Source: Bacteroidota bacterium (GTDB taxonomy: Bacteria; Bacteroidota; Bacteroidia; Bacteroidales; TTA-H9). From it: a DNA stretch of 64,000 nt. Shown here one piece after another: positions 56,012-64,000 of the stretch (its first letter is position 1; each line of letters opens with the position of its first letter). The notes beneath the pieces were generated by a model. It had not been told where the DNA came from. It worked only from the letters and a program-made list of their open reading frames with translations, and made no database searches. The stretch covers positions 310,001-374,000 of the forward strand of contig QKGM01000038.1 in NCBI GenBank assembly GCA_003250395.1, in the 5' to 3' direction. Position numbers and translations under genes: made by a program.

Positions 56012-56482
56012 ATGATTCAAATCGATATCCCAGGATTTAAGTCTCTGGAGTTAAATCATCTTATTTTCGACTTTAACGGCTCACTTGCCCTTGATGGTAC
56101 ATTATTGGCAGGTGTGGCTGAAGAGCTTAACCGTCTGGCCCTTCATCTGGAGGTTCATGTTGTAACTTCAGATGATACTGATACAGTGTGTGATGTATTG
56201 GGTGGCATAGACTGCAGGATTTTGATTCTCGAAGGAGAGAAGCTTGATGTACAGAAAGCTGCTTATGTTGAATCGCTTGGGCCATGTAATTGCATGGTAA
56301 TCGGGAATGGCCGCAACGACAGGCTGATGCTTCAGAAGGCTGCACTGGGAGTTGCGGTAATCGGGCCGGAAGGTGCGGCAGTAAGTGCGCTGTTTGCTGC
56401 CGATGTTGTCGTTACAGATATTCTTGATGCCATAGATCTGATCAGAATACCATCGCGGTTGATTGCTTTGTTAAGAAATTGA
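56012..56482 (+). CDS. HAD-like soluble P-type-ATPase-related protein
   Basis: A 156-residue protein (start at 56012, MIQIDIPGFKSLEL). Residues about 17-28 read LIFDFNGSLALDG, a HAD motif I in which the usual second Asp of DxD is Asn, as in soluble P-type-ATPase-like members. VHVVTSDDTDTV is motif II-like and MVIGNGRNDRLML is motif IV (GDGxND-like). It lacks a cap domain. The enzymatic activity is uncertain. It is followed by a bidirectional terminator. Confidence 0.75.
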   Translation: MIQIDIPGFKSLELNHLIFDFNGSLALDGTLLAGVAEELNRLALHLEVHVVTSDDTDTVCDVLGGIDCRILILEGEKLDVQKAAYVESLGPCNCMVIGNGRNDRLMLQKAALGVAVIGPEGAAVSALFAADVVVTDILDAIDLIRIPSRLIALLRN

Positions 56483-56503
56483 TACAAGTGTGAACAGGAA
56501 AAT

Positions 56504-56533
56504 AAAAAAACCGGGTAAACTCCCGGTTTTTTT
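56504..56533. terminator. Bidirectional terminator between the HAD-like and ferritin-like genes
   Basis: AAAAAACCGGG/CCCGGTTTTTT with a loop of about six bases is flanked by A and T runs and serves both convergent genes. Confidence 0.85.
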
Positions 56534-56536
56534 ATT

Positions 56537-57043
56537 TTAGAACGGCCAGAACTGGTTGTCGTTCCATATTTTTTCTTTCAGCTCGTTGTTAAGATTTTCG
56601 AGTAATTCGTGATGGCCTTTCTCCCAGTCTGCCAGAATCTGGTACAATTCTTTTTCTTTAGGGTTGTCGGTTTCTGCAGCCCTGTCACTGTATACTTTAA
56701 CCGCTCTGAGTTCGAAGTCCATCGCTGCGGCGATGGCAGCAGCCTCATAGCTGGCAGCGTCAACCTGTTTCTTAAATTCTTCAGTCAGTACCTTCATGGT
56801 GACCATTTCGGTATCATTGGGTGAGGGTGCTACCGGCATCAGAAATTCCTCAGTCTTTGCGTAGTGGGCAAATTGAGTACTGAGATACTTTATGTGTTCG
56901 TCCTCTTCTTCGGCCATCAGGGTGAATATCTTTCTGGCTGCGTCGTGCTGAGTAGAAGCAGCAGCGTTGGTATAGAAGGCTTTGCCTCGCTTCTCAAGCA
57001 GGATGGCCTCTTTCAGGATGTGGGTGGCTTTGTTTTTATCCAT
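56537..57043 (-). CDS. Ferritin-like (rubrerythrin-type) domain protein
   Basis: A 168-residue four-helix protein. Diiron-type ligands fit ILLEKRGKAFY and LMAEEEDEHIKYL in the first half, and AMDFELRAVKVYSDRA and LADWEKGHHELL in the second. There is no C-terminal rubredoxin domain. Such proteins act in peroxide reduction or iron handling in anaerobes; which one is not clear. Confidence 0.85.
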   Translation of the reverse strand: MDKNKATHILKEAILLEKRGKAFYTNAAASTQHDAARKIFTLMAEEEDEHIKYLSTQFAHYAKTEEFLMPVAPSPNDTEMVTMKVLTEEFKKQVDAASYEAAAIAAAMDFELRAVKVYSDRAAETDNPKEKELYQILADWEKGHHELLENLNNELKEKIWNDNQFWPF

Positions 57044-57141
57044 GGCAATTTGTTTATTTGATTTACATATACAACAACGTTAGCCGTGTTTTGCTCATTT
57101 TAACCGGGAATTCAAAATTCAGGCTGACGTTTTTCAATTAG

Positions 57142-57149
57142 TATCTTTG
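57142..57149 (+). promoter_or_regulatory. -7 promoter element before the RseC-like gene
   Basis: TATCTTTG, an exact TAnnTTTG match, 17 bp before the ATG at 57167. Confidence 0.5.
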
Positions 57150-57166
57150 TCGAAAATTGAACGGGT

Positions 57167-57580
57167 ATGCAGGAAAATGTAATTAAACACTCCGGAACTA
57201 TTCGCCACATTGATGCCGAGAAGCTTATTGTGGTTATTCATACTGTATCAGCATGCAGCAGCTGTCATGAGAAAGGTGCCTGCGGGATTTCTGAACAGAA
57301 GGATAAAGAGGTGGAATTGAAACCTATCCCTGGAAGAGAGTATGCAATAGGCGACCTGGTGGAGGTGAAGATTTCAAGAACTGCCGGTCTCAGGGCAGTA
57401 CTTTGGGCTTATCTGGTCCCTTTCGCAGTTTTGATGACAACTTTAATCGTAGTCTGGAATATTACGGGCAAACAGGAACTGGCAGGCCTCTTATCGCTGG
57501 CAAGTCTGATCCCCTATTTTTTTATCCTGTATCTGTTAAGGAAGAGAATAGCAGGGCGTTTCTCTATCACCCTTGTGTGA
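57167..57580 (+). CDS. rseC: RseC/SoxR-reducing-system family membrane protein
   Basis: A 137-residue inner-membrane protein. The N-terminal cytoplasmic part has a Cys cluster (SACSSCHEKGACG, about 25-37) and a beta-rich fold (YAIGDLVEVKIS). Two transmembrane helices follow (about 76-96 and 102-123), ending in a basic tail. RseC-like proteins are regularly linked to Rnf/Rsx complexes. It lies 338 bp before rnfB on the same strand. Confidence 0.9.
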   Translation: MQENVIKHSGTIRHIDAEKLIVVIHTVSACSSCHEKGACGISEQKDKEVELKPIPGREYAIGDLVEVKISRTAGLRAVLWAYLVPFAVLMTTLIVVWNITGKQELAGLLSLASLIPYFFILYLLRKRIAGRFSITLV

Positions 57581-57918
57581 AACGGGGACATTTGTAAGCA
57601 GGCAAACGAACATGTCTGAAACTGCCGGATGTGATTTTTGCAGTTAATTACTTTTGGATAGCAAAGAATAGTGGTGGATGAAATTTAGAATTCATCTAAA
57701 GGCCGGGATGGTCCTGTATAGATAAGTTGTCTAAACCATTGTGAAAATATTTTTTATGATTTTTAATATGCTTATTTTGTGAATATAAGAAGAGGTTGAC
57801 CAGATGAATAAGCCCAAAGAAATGTGAGCGGGATGGCTCATTCTCAAATTTGTTTTTACATTTGTCAAGCTTTAGAAAATCGATTTCACCCGAATAGTTC
57901 ACCAAAAATTTATCAACT
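57581..57918. other. Intergenic region between the RseC-like gene and rnfB
   Basis: 338 bp, long enough to hold an rnf promoter, although no exact TAnnTTTG element was assigned. No gene or RNA was recognised. Confidence 0.45.
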
Positions 57919-58782
57919 GTGAACGAGATTATTATCTACTCGATGATTACGCTGGCCGGACTGGGTATAGCGTCAGCGGTAATACTGTATTTTGTTGCCC
58001 AAAAATTTAAGGTAATTGAAGATCCACGTATCGACATAGTTGCGGACAACCTTCCGGGAGCCAACTGTGGAGGGTGTGGATTTGCCGGATGCCGGAATTT
58101 TGCAGAAGCCATCGTAAAGGCTGAAAGTCTTGAAGGGCTTTCCTGCCCGGTAGGAGGTGCCACTGTGATGGGTAATATTGGCCAGGCAATGGGACTGGCT
58201 GTTGAGGCTTCTGAACCTAAGATTGCTGTTGTAAGATGCAATGGAAGTAAAGCACATGCCCCGGCAAAAGTTGTCTTCGACAGTGCATCGCGATGTTCGT
58301 TTGCGCATAGCCTGTTTTCAGGAGAGAGCGGCTGTCCGAATGGATGTCTTGGTTTGGGCGACTGTGTTGTAAGTTGCTCATTTGATGCTATCCATATCGA
58401 CAGTGAGACAGGCTTGCCTGTAGTAAACGATAATTGTGTGGCTTGCGGAGCATGCGTAAAAGCCTGCCCCAGAAGTGTCATTGAATTACGTTATAAAGGG
58501 AAAAAGGATCGTCGGATCTTTGTAAGTTGTATAAATACCGAGAAGGGAGCAATTGCCAGAAAGAATTGCGAAGTTGCCTGCATAGGATGTGGTAAATGTG
58601 TTAAAGTATGCCCGTTCGATGCGATAACACTTGCAAATAACCTTGCATATATTGATTTTGAGAAGTGTAAATTATGTAGAAAATGCGTGGCAGAGTGTCC
58701 TACAGGAGCCATTCACGAACTGAATTTTCCTGCCAGGAAAGAGCCGGTTGCAGCCAGTGAGCAGACAGATGCTGCTGTCTGA
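57919..58782 (+). CDS. rnfB: Rnf complex subunit RnfB (ferredoxin-like)
   Basis: RnfB receives electrons from reduced ferredoxin. The 287-residue protein starts with a GTG codon and one membrane helix (YSMITLAGLGIASAVILYFV), followed by the Fe-S motif CGGCGFAGC (about 52-60), CPNGCLGLGDCVVSC, and three further 4Fe-4S motifs of the ferredoxin type (CVACGACVKACP, CIGCGKCVKVCP, CKLCRKCVAECP). The number of clusters is high, as in anaerobic Rnf. It is the first gene of rnfBCDGEA. Confidence 0.95.
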   Translation: MNEIIIYSMITLAGLGIASAVILYFVAQKFKVIEDPRIDIVADNLPGANCGGCGFAGCRNFAEAIVKAESLEGLSCPVGGATVMGNIGQAMGLAVEASEPKIAVVRCNGSKAHAPAKVVFDSASRCSFAHSLFSGESGCPNGCLGLGDCVVSCSFDAIHIDSETGLPVVNDNCVACGACVKACPRSVIELRYKGKKDRRIFVSCINTEKGAIARKNCEVACIGCGKCVKVCPFDAITLANNLAYIDFEKCKLCRKCVAECPTGAIHELNFPARKEPVAASEQTDAAV

Positions 58783-58821
58783 TAATTTAGACTTGGTTTT
58801 GAAAATTAATGTTTAACATTA

Positions 58822-58839
58822 TAGAAGGAGTTTCTCTTG
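58822..58839 (+). promoter_or_regulatory. Shine-Dalgarno and TTG start of rnfC
   Basis: AGAAGGAG (58823-58830) stands 6 bases before a TTG start at 58837. A strong ribosome binding site is unusual in Bacteroidota and here supports the weak TTG start codon. Confidence 0.7.
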
Positions 58840-60168
58840 AAAACATTTAAAATTGGTGGTGTACACCCCGAAGAGAATAAACTGTCGGCCGGAAAACCAA
58901 TTGAAGTTTTCCCAATACCACAGAAAGTATTTATTCCCCTGAGCCAGAGTTTAGGAGCCCCGTCGAAGCCGGTTGTGAAGAAAGGTGATGTGGTTAAAGT
59001 AGGGCAGCTTGTTGCACAGGGAGAGGGTTTTATCTCCTCTAATATTCATTCTTCTGTTTCTGGAACAGTAACCAAAATCGAGGATTACCCCGGGGCTGCA
59101 GGCTACCGGTCGCCGGCTATTTTTATTGATGTTGAAGGCGATGAGTGGGATGAATCCATTGACAGGGCTACTGACCTGAAAAGAGAGTGTTTGCTTTCAC
59201 CTGAAGAGATTGTTGCCCGGTTGAAGGATTTTGGGATTGTAGGCCTGGGTGGTGCTACATTCCCTTCGCATGTTAAACTGATGGTACCCGCGGGTAAAAA
59301 GCCTGAGTATTTAATTATTAATGGTGTTGAATGTGAGCCTTACCTTACTTCCGACCATCGGCTGATGTTGGAACATGGAGAGGAACTGATGGTTGGGATC
59401 AGCATCTTGATGAAGGGGCTGGGTGTTACCAAAGCATTGGTCGGGATCGAGAATAACAAACCAGATGCGTTGAGCCATCTTTCAAAACTTGCGGCTTCGT
59501 TTCCCGGGATAGAAATTCATCCACTAAAGGTGAAATATCCTCAGGGTGGAGAAAAACAGCTTATTAAGGCCCTGGTAAACAGGGAAGTACCATCCGGAAA
59601 GTTGCCGATTGAAGTAGGGTGTGTTGTAAATAATGTTGGGACAGCTTTTGCAGTATATGAAGCTGTTCAGAAGAACAAGCCACTCTTCGAAAGGGTTGTT
59701 ACTGTTACAGGGAAAAGCATCCCTAAACCCGCAAATTATATGGTACGTGTAGGTACCCTGGTTTCTGCCCTTCTGGAACATTCCGGAGTCAACCCTGAGG
59801 AAGGGATGAAAGTAATCGGAGGGGGGCCTATGATGGGAAAGGCTTTGACAAATATCGATGTTCCGGTTGTGAAGGGAACATCTGGGATTCTGGTTATGCC
59901 GGCTTCAGCCTCTAAAAGGATGGCCGAAGTGAGTTGTATCAGGTGTTCACGGTGTACTACAGTTTGCCCGATGGGGCTTGAACCTTTCCAGTTGTGTACT
60001 GAATCAGAACGCGGGTTCTATGAACTGGCAGAGAAAGATCGTATTCTGGATTGTATTGAATGCGGTTCATGCCATTATACCTGTCCAAGCGGACGTCATC
60101 TGCTCGATCATATCAGGGTAGGAAAAGCTGCTGTTGCAAAAATGATTCGTGCCAGAGCTGCTAAGTAA
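58837..60168 (+). CDS. rnfC: Rnf complex subunit RnfC
   Basis: RnfC is the NADH-binding, Fe-S and flavin subunit of the complex. The 443-residue protein has the N-terminal barrel-sandwich segment (VFIPLSQSLGAPSKPVV, GFISSNIHSSVSGTVTKI), the nucleotide-binding GLGGATFPSHVKL and INGVECEPYLTSDHRLM regions (about 130-175), an SLBB-like segment, and two C-terminal 4Fe-4S motifs (CIRCSRCTTVCPMGLEP and CIECGSCHYTCPSG). It begins with TTG after a strong Shine-Dalgarno sequence, 54 bp after rnfB. Confidence 0.95.
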   Translation: MKTFKIGGVHPEENKLSAGKPIEVFPIPQKVFIPLSQSLGAPSKPVVKKGDVVKVGQLVAQGEGFISSNIHSSVSGTVTKIEDYPGAAGYRSPAIFIDVEGDEWDESIDRATDLKRECLLSPEEIVARLKDFGIVGLGGATFPSHVKLMVPAGKKPEYLIINGVECEPYLTSDHRLMLEHGEELMVGISILMKGLGVTKALVGIENNKPDALSHLSKLAASFPGIEIHPLKVKYPQGGEKQLIKALVNREVPSGKLPIEVGCVVNNVGTAFAVYEAVQKNKPLFERVVTVTGKSIPKPANYMVRVGTLVSALLEHSGVNPEEGMKVIGGGPMMGKALTNIDVPVVKGTSGILVMPASASKRMAEVSCIRCSRCTTVCPMGLEPFQLCTESERGFYELAEKDRILDCIECGSCHYTCPSGRHLLDHIRVGKAAVAKMIRARAAK

Positions 60169-60203
60169 TCAGTTTAGAATAGAAACACAATAAATATTAC
60201 GGT

Positions 60204-61187
60204 ATGAATTTGCTCACCGTTTCAGGATCTCCGCATGTTCATGCGGATCAGTCAGTCCGGAAAATCATGTTTGGCGTCATTATTTCGTTGATTCCCGCCA
60301 TGTTGGTTTCATTTTATTTCTTCGGACTTTCTGCAATTATACTAACGTTGACCGCCGTTGTCAGTTGCGCTCTTTTCGAATTTCTGATTCAGAAATACAT
60401 ACTGGGAAACGTGCCGACTATAGGTGATGGTTCAGCTATGCTGACAGGATTACTGCTTGCATTTAATGTCCCCTCAAACCTGCCTGTCTGGATGATAATC
60501 GTTGGGTCTCTTGTTTCAATAGGGATCGCCAAGTTGTCTTTTGGAGGACTAGGTAAAAATCCTTTTAACCCTGCTTTGGTCGGCCGGGTGTTTTTACTGA
60601 TATCTTTTCCGGTTGATATGACCAGTTGGCCGTTGCCGCAGAGCTTCAGTACATCGCTCACCGATGTTGTAACAGGACCTACACCACTTGGAATCGTAAA
60701 GGAGGGTTTGAAAAAAGGTGATGCATTGACAGATCTTATGCAGCAGGTACCTGATTATGTCAACCTGCTGTTGGGAAACATGGGCGGTTCGGTAGGGGAG
60801 ATCTCTGCGCTCGCGCTTATTATTGGCGGGTTATACCTATTGTTTAAACGAATAATTTCCTGGCATATACCTGTGGCTTTCATAGGTTCAGCATTTGTTT
60901 TCGCGGCTGTTTTAAATTTTGCCAACCCTGAAGCTTATGTCAATCCTTTCTTTCATCTGGTAACAGGGGGATTGATGTTAGGCGCCCTCTATATGGCAAC
61001 AGACATGGTAACTTCTCCGATGACACCAGCAGGAATGCTTGTTTTCGGGGCTGGATGTGGTATAATAACGATTTTAATCCGTGTTTTTGGTGTTTATCCG
61101 GAGGGGGTTTCCTTCGCGATCCTGATCATGAATGCGGTTGTTCCCCTGTTGAATAAAGCATTTAAACCACGTCGTTTCGGCGTTTGA
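60204..61187 (+). CDS. rnfD: Rnf complex subunit RnfD
   Basis: RnfD is an integral membrane flavoprotein of the ion-pumping core. The 327-residue protein has about ten helices. The covalent FMN site is the Thr in VVTGPTPLGIV (about residue 160), and FGGLGKNPFNPALVGRVFLL and YMATDMVTSPMTPAGM are typical of the family. It lies 35 bp after rnfC. Confidence 0.95.
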   Translation: MNLLTVSGSPHVHADQSVRKIMFGVIISLIPAMLVSFYFFGLSAIILTLTAVVSCALFEFLIQKYILGNVPTIGDGSAMLTGLLLAFNVPSNLPVWMIIVGSLVSIGIAKLSFGGLGKNPFNPALVGRVFLLISFPVDMTSWPLPQSFSTSLTDVVTGPTPLGIVKEGLKKGDALTDLMQQVPDYVNLLLGNMGGSVGEISALALIIGGLYLLFKRIISWHIPVAFIGSAFVFAAVLNFANPEAYVNPFFHLVTGGLMLGALYMATDMVTSPMTPAGMLVFGAGCGIITILIRVFGVYPEGVSFAILIMNAVVPLLNKAFKPRRFGV

Positions 61188-61198
61188 AAATATAGCAT

Positions 61199-61810
61199 AT
61201 GGGAAAGAAAATTGAATCCAATCTGAAGAATATGATTCTGTCGCTGGCGCTTATCTCGCTGGCGGCATCTGCTGCACTTGGGATGGTTTACAATCTTACC
61301 AAGGGGCCGATAGAGCAGGCTAACAAGGCAAAAGAGGTTTCTGCCATTACAGAGGTATTACCGGCATTTGACAATGATCCGACTGCCTCAGCAAAAGAAG
61401 CAGAAGGTTTAACCCTTTATAAAGGGGCTCAGGCTGAACAGCCGGTTGGTGTTGCTATTAAGACTTTTACTGACAAGGGTTTCAGTGGTTACTTCTCGCT
61501 GATGGTTGGTTTTTTGCCGGATGGCTCCATCCATAACATCAGTGTTTTAGACCAGAAGGAGACCCCTGGGCTGGGATCGAAGATGAAAGAGGATAAGTTT
61601 AAAAATCAGTTTCTGGGCAAGAATCCCGAAACGTATAAACTGCTTGTTAAAAAAGACGGTGGTGATGTAGATGCCATCACAGCAGCAACTATTTCATCCA
61701 GGGCCTATTGCGATGCAGTTCAGAAAGCGTATGATCTATGGAAAGCACAATTAACAGAAGGCAGCTCTGATTCAGAGCCTGCTGATTCACTGAAAGGAGT
61801 AAATCAATGA
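61199..61810 (+). CDS. rnfG: Rnf complex subunit RnfG (FMN-binding)
   Basis: RnfG carries a covalently bound FMN on the periplasmic side. The 203-residue protein has one N-terminal helix (MILSLALISLAASAALGMVY) and the FMN-binding region ETPGLGSKM followed by DAITAATISSRAY, where Thr at about residue 164 is the attachment site in place of the common SGAT form. It overlaps the rnfE start (ATGA at 61807). Confidence 0.93.
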   Translation: MGKKIESNLKNMILSLALISLAASAALGMVYNLTKGPIEQANKAKEVSAITEVLPAFDNDPTASAKEAEGLTLYKGAQAEQPVGVAIKTFTDKGFSGYFSLMVGFLPDGSIHNISVLDQKETPGLGSKMKEDKFKNQFLGKNPETYKLLVKKDGGDVDAITAATISSRAYCDAVQKAYDLWKAQLTEGSSDSEPADSLKGVNQ

Positions 61811-62403
61811 GTAATCTGAAACATTTTACCAATGGATTAATAAAAGAGAATCCAACCTTTGTGCTGGTACTTGGAGCTTGTCCGACCCTGGCGGTAACCA
61901 CTGCCTCAATTAATGGACTGGGGATGGGTGCTGCCACAACTTTTGTACTTGTATTCTCGAACGTTCTGATCGCCTTATTTAAGAATTTCATCCCCGATAA
62001 AGTGCGTATTGCGGCCTTTATCGTTGTTATCGCAACTTTTGTCACTATAGTTGACCTGGTGATGAAGGCTTTTACGCCGGATTTATATAAGACACTGGGA
62101 ATTTTTATTCCTCTGATCGTAGTGAACTGTATAATTCTTGGACGTGCCGAGGCATTTGCACAGAAGAATAAAGTGCTGCCTGCATTACTCGACGGATTAG
62201 GTATGGGATTAGGATTTACACTGGCTATCACGCTTCTGGCAAGTGTCAGGGAATTACTGGGCAATGGTTCTGTCTTTGACATCAAGCTAGTAAGTGAAAA
62301 TGCCAAGACGATGCTCCTTTTCATTCTGCCTCCGGGAGCATTTATTACCTATGGTTACATGATTGCCATCGTAAACAGGCTCAAAGCTAAATATAACCTT
62401 TAA
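61807..62403 (+). CDS. rnfE: Rnf complex subunit RnfE
   Basis: A 198-residue membrane subunit with six helices that forms a pair with RnfA across the membrane. Family motifs are FVLVLGACPTLAVT, VVNCIILGRAEAFAQKN and DGLGMGLGFTLAIT. The ATG overlaps the rnfG stop by four bases, so translation is coupled. Confidence 0.95.
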   Translation: MSNLKHFTNGLIKENPTFVLVLGACPTLAVTTASINGLGMGAATTFVLVFSNVLIALFKNFIPDKVRIAAFIVVIATFVTIVDLVMKAFTPDLYKTLGIFIPLIVVNCIILGRAEAFAQKNKVLPALLDGLGMGLGFTLAITLLASVRELLGNGSVFDIKLVSENAKTMLLFILPPGAFITYGYMIAIVNRLKAKYNL

Positions 62404-62414
62404 ACCACTGGAAA

Positions 62415-62990
62415 ATGGAATTCATTAGCATAATCATTATGGCCTTGCTGGTCAACAATGTTGTACTGGCACAGTTTCTTGGAATTTGTCCTTTTTTAGG
62501 GGTTTCTAACAAGGTTGAGACTGCTGCCGGTATGGGTGCAGCCGTTGTTTTTGTTATGTCACTCGCGAATCTGGTTACTTTTCTTGTAAATGCATATATT
62601 CTTATCCCATTGCATATAGAGTTTATGCAAACAATCAGTTTTATTTTTGTAATTGCTTCATTAGTTCAGGTTGTTGAGATCATTTTAAAGAAGACAGCCC
62701 CATCGCTCTATCAGGCACTAGGTATTTATCTGCCCCTGATTACGACCAACTGTGCTGTTCTTGGGATCGCGATACTTGCAGTACAAAAGGATTATAATCT
62801 GATTACAAGTGTTGTATATGCAGCTGCCACTGCAGTAGGATTTACCCTGGCGATGGTATTGATGGCTGGTATTCGTGAACATATGGAAATGGTAGGATAT
62901 CCAAAAGGGATGAAGGGATTTCCAATGTCGCTGCTGATAGCTGGACTCCTTTCTCTTGCGTTTATGGGTTTCACCGGCATGGTAAAATAG
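62415..62990 (+). CDS. rnfA: Rnf complex subunit RnfA
   Basis: A 191-residue membrane subunit, paralogous to RnfE in inverted topology. Motifs are LLVNNVVLAQFLGICPFLGVS, IYLPLITTNCAVLGIAI and GIREHMEMVGYPKGMKG. The Cys in ICPF and the NCAV segment correspond to the proposed intramembrane 2Fe-2S ligand region. It lies 11 bp after rnfE and closes the operon with a hairpin terminator. Confidence 0.95.
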   Translation: MEFISIIIMALLVNNVVLAQFLGICPFLGVSNKVETAAGMGAAVVFVMSLANLVTFLVNAYILIPLHIEFMQTISFIFVIASLVQVVEIILKKTAPSLYQALGIYLPLITTNCAVLGIAILAVQKDYNLITSVVYAAATAVGFTLAMVLMAGIREHMEMVGYPKGMKGFPMSLLIAGLLSLAFMGFTGMVK

Positions 62991-63018
62991 GAGCACTGTT
63001 CTTATATAAAGCGTTGAG

Positions 63019-63048
63019 AAATGAGCTGCCTTCAGACAGCTCATTTTT
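63019..63048 (+). terminator. Terminator of the rnf operon
   Basis: A 10-bp stem AAATGAGCTG/CAGCTCATTT (63019-63028 and 63037-63046) with an 8-base loop and a T run, 28 bp past rnfA. Confidence 0.85.
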
Positions 63049-63101
63049 CGTTTGATCAGGGTTTTTGGCACCGTAGTGTAGAACAAAAGCGGAAGTAACC
63101 C

Positions 63102-63109
63102 TATCTTTG
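63102..63109 (+). promoter_or_regulatory. -7 promoter element of ftsE
   Basis: TATCTTTG, an exact TAnnTTTG match, 48 bp before the ATG at 63158. Confidence 0.45.
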
Positions 63110-63157
63110 CATTTATAAGTCTTCGATACTTTTATTCTTTTCCCTCATAAAACACCT

Positions 63158-63886
63158 ATGGCACCATTAATTCAATTCGAAAATGTAGATGTATTCCAGC
63201 GAGAGACGTTGGTTCTAAAGAATGTGTCGCTATCAGTCAGCAACGGTGAGTTCGTTTATCTCATTGGGAAGACAGGCTCAGGTAAAAGCAGCCTGATGAA
63301 GACGATGTACGCTGAGTTGCCTGTGAATGAGGGATTAGCATTTGTAGCTGGTTATAGTCTTGTAGAACTTAAAAAGCGTGAAGTCCCGTTACTCAGACGC
63401 AAGCTGGGAATAGTCTTTCAGGATTTTCAACTGCTGACCGACAGAAATGTGAATGAAAATCTGCTTTTCGTGATGAAATCCACCGGTTGGGATAATAAGG
63501 AGAAGATGCAGTCGAGATGTGATGAGGTGCTTCAAAGTGTCGGATTATCAACCAAAGGGCATAAAATGCCGCATCAATTGTCAGGTGGTGAACAGCAACG
63601 CGTTGCCATTGCCCGGGCTCTGGTTAATAACCCTGAAATTATTCTGGCTGATGAGCCTACCGGAAATCTTGATCCTGAAACTTCTGCCGGAATTATGTAC
63701 CTCTTGCGTGATATTAGCCTGACAGGACGTTCGGTCCTTATGGCCACTCATAACTATAATCTTATTAAGCGGTTTCCTTCCCGGGTTTTCAGGATTGAGG
63801 AAGGTGTAGTTTATGATGACCCAATTGAATCTTACGAAGGTCATACTGACGAACCAGAGTCATCTGAACCGGTTAATGAAATGTGA
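63158..63886 (+). CDS. ftsE: Cell division ATP-binding protein FtsE-like
   Basis: A 242-residue ABC ATPase of the FtsE group, which with FtsX controls peptidoglycan hydrolases at the septum. Walker A is GKTGSGKSSLMK (about 37-48), the Q-loop is VFQDFQLLTDRNVNENL, the signature is LSGGEQQRVAIARAL and Walker B is IILADEPTGNLDP. The first 220 residues match FtsE length; the acidic tail (about 225-242) is extra. ftsX does not follow. The 3' end overlaps a convergent gene by 14 bases. Confidence 0.9.
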   Translation: MAPLIQFENVDVFQRETLVLKNVSLSVSNGEFVYLIGKTGSGKSSLMKTMYAELPVNEGLAFVAGYSLVELKKREVPLLRRKLGIVFQDFQLLTDRNVNENLLFVMKSTGWDNKEKMQSRCDEVLQSVGLSTKGHKMPHQLSGGEQQRVAIARALVNNPEIILADEPTGNLDPETSAGIMYLLRDISLTGRSVLMATHNYNLIKRFPSRVFRIEEGVVYDDPIESYEGHTDEPESSEPVNEM

Positions 63887-64000
63887 TCTCGTTGTCGTTG
63901 AGTGAATCGATGATCGCGAGAGATTCAACATGGTAACCTTTATCTCTTAACCAAATCCCACCCTGTTGGAATCTTTTTTCAATCATAAATCCCAATCCTG
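63873..64000 (-). CDS. xpt: Xanthine phosphoribosyltransferase, C-terminal part
   Basis: Only the last 41 residues are in the window. They read GLGFMIEKRFQQGG, LRDKGYHVESLAIIDSL and end NEITFH, matching the C-terminus of Xpt-type purine salvage enzymes that convert xanthine and PRPP to XMP. The stop is TAA (63873-63875 read on the minus strand), so the gene overlaps the end of ftsE by 14 bases. Its start lies beyond 64000. Confidence 0.8.
   Translation of the reverse strand, partial: GLGFMIEKRFQQGGIWLRDKGYHVESLAIIDSLNDNEITFH

Noticed and set aside
57936-58481. 181-codon minus-strand frame inside rnfB
   Set aside because: It is a shadow of the Cys/Gly-rich rnfB sequence with no motif of its own.

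Overview
The window is a chromosomal segment of a Bacteroidota bacterium, most likely a Bacteroidales/Marinilabiliales-type anaerobe or microaerophile. The evidence is the rpsD-rpoA-rplQ-eno end of the ribosomal cluster; seven secreted proteins with type IX secretion (T9SS) C-terminal sorting domains (six type A, one gliding-motility type B); promoters of the Bacteroidota TAnnTTTG (-7) kind; almost no Shine-Dalgarno sequences; a six-gene Rnf complex; and Bacteroidota-type ParE and AddA-like proteins. The finer placement is an inference from gene content only. No rRNA, tRNA, CRISPR array, insertion sequence or prophage was recognised.

Layout. 1-3478: the end of the ribosomal/RNA polymerase operon (rpsD missing its first codons, rpoA, rplQ) followed by enolase. 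3614-4774: a GNAT-like protein, then about 1.2 kb of AT-rich sequence without a credible gene. 5938-14244: four tandem paralogous T9SS cargo proteins of 635-647 residues, each followed by its own strong hairpin terminator. 14800-20555: a tightly packed unit of an ECF sigma factor, a membrane-anchored protein with a beta-barrel-like C-terminus that sits where an anti-sigma factor would be, and two large T9SS-exported proteins. 20682-22733: cytochrome c maturation genes ccmB, ccmC, a small ccmD-like gene and ccmE with a CxxxY haem-binding motif, without ccmA, ccmF or ccmH. 22902-30842: housekeeping and redox genes (acetyltransferase, thiol peroxidase, UbiD-type decarboxylase, dihydrolipoamide dehydrogenase, Lrp/AsnC regulator diverging from methionine gamma-lyase, Bcp peroxiredoxin). 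31091-34254: a DUF4114 lipoprotein and recA. 34326-40415 (minus strand): glyoxalase-like protein, GH3 lipoprotein, trypsin-like lipoprotein and AddA-type helicase-nuclease. 40492-43727: M50-type protease, Cys-rich small membrane protein, orphan Hpt protein, TPR lipoprotein and a second lipoprotein. 44057-48637: parE and another T9SS protein. 48795-54799: a cysteine desulfurase fused to selenophosphate synthetase, Tex, an outer-membrane barrel and a DUF985 cupin. 54800-57043: an empty stretch, a HAD-like protein and a ferritin-like protein. 57167-62990: RseC-like gene and rnfBCDGEA. 63158-64000: ftsE and the C-terminus of a convergent xanthine phosphoribosyltransferase.

How the genes fit together. 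Surface export through the T9SS is the main accessory theme: four related exoproteins lie directly upstream of a sigma factor/envelope-protein unit that encodes two more T9SS substrates, so this region may form one surface-response locus (inference). The Rnf complex couples ferredoxin oxidation to NAD reduction and ion pumping. The ccm genes imply periplasmic c-type cytochromes, and the NifS-SelD fusion points to selenium use (Sec, selenouridine or a selenium cofactor), although no other selenium gene lies in the window.
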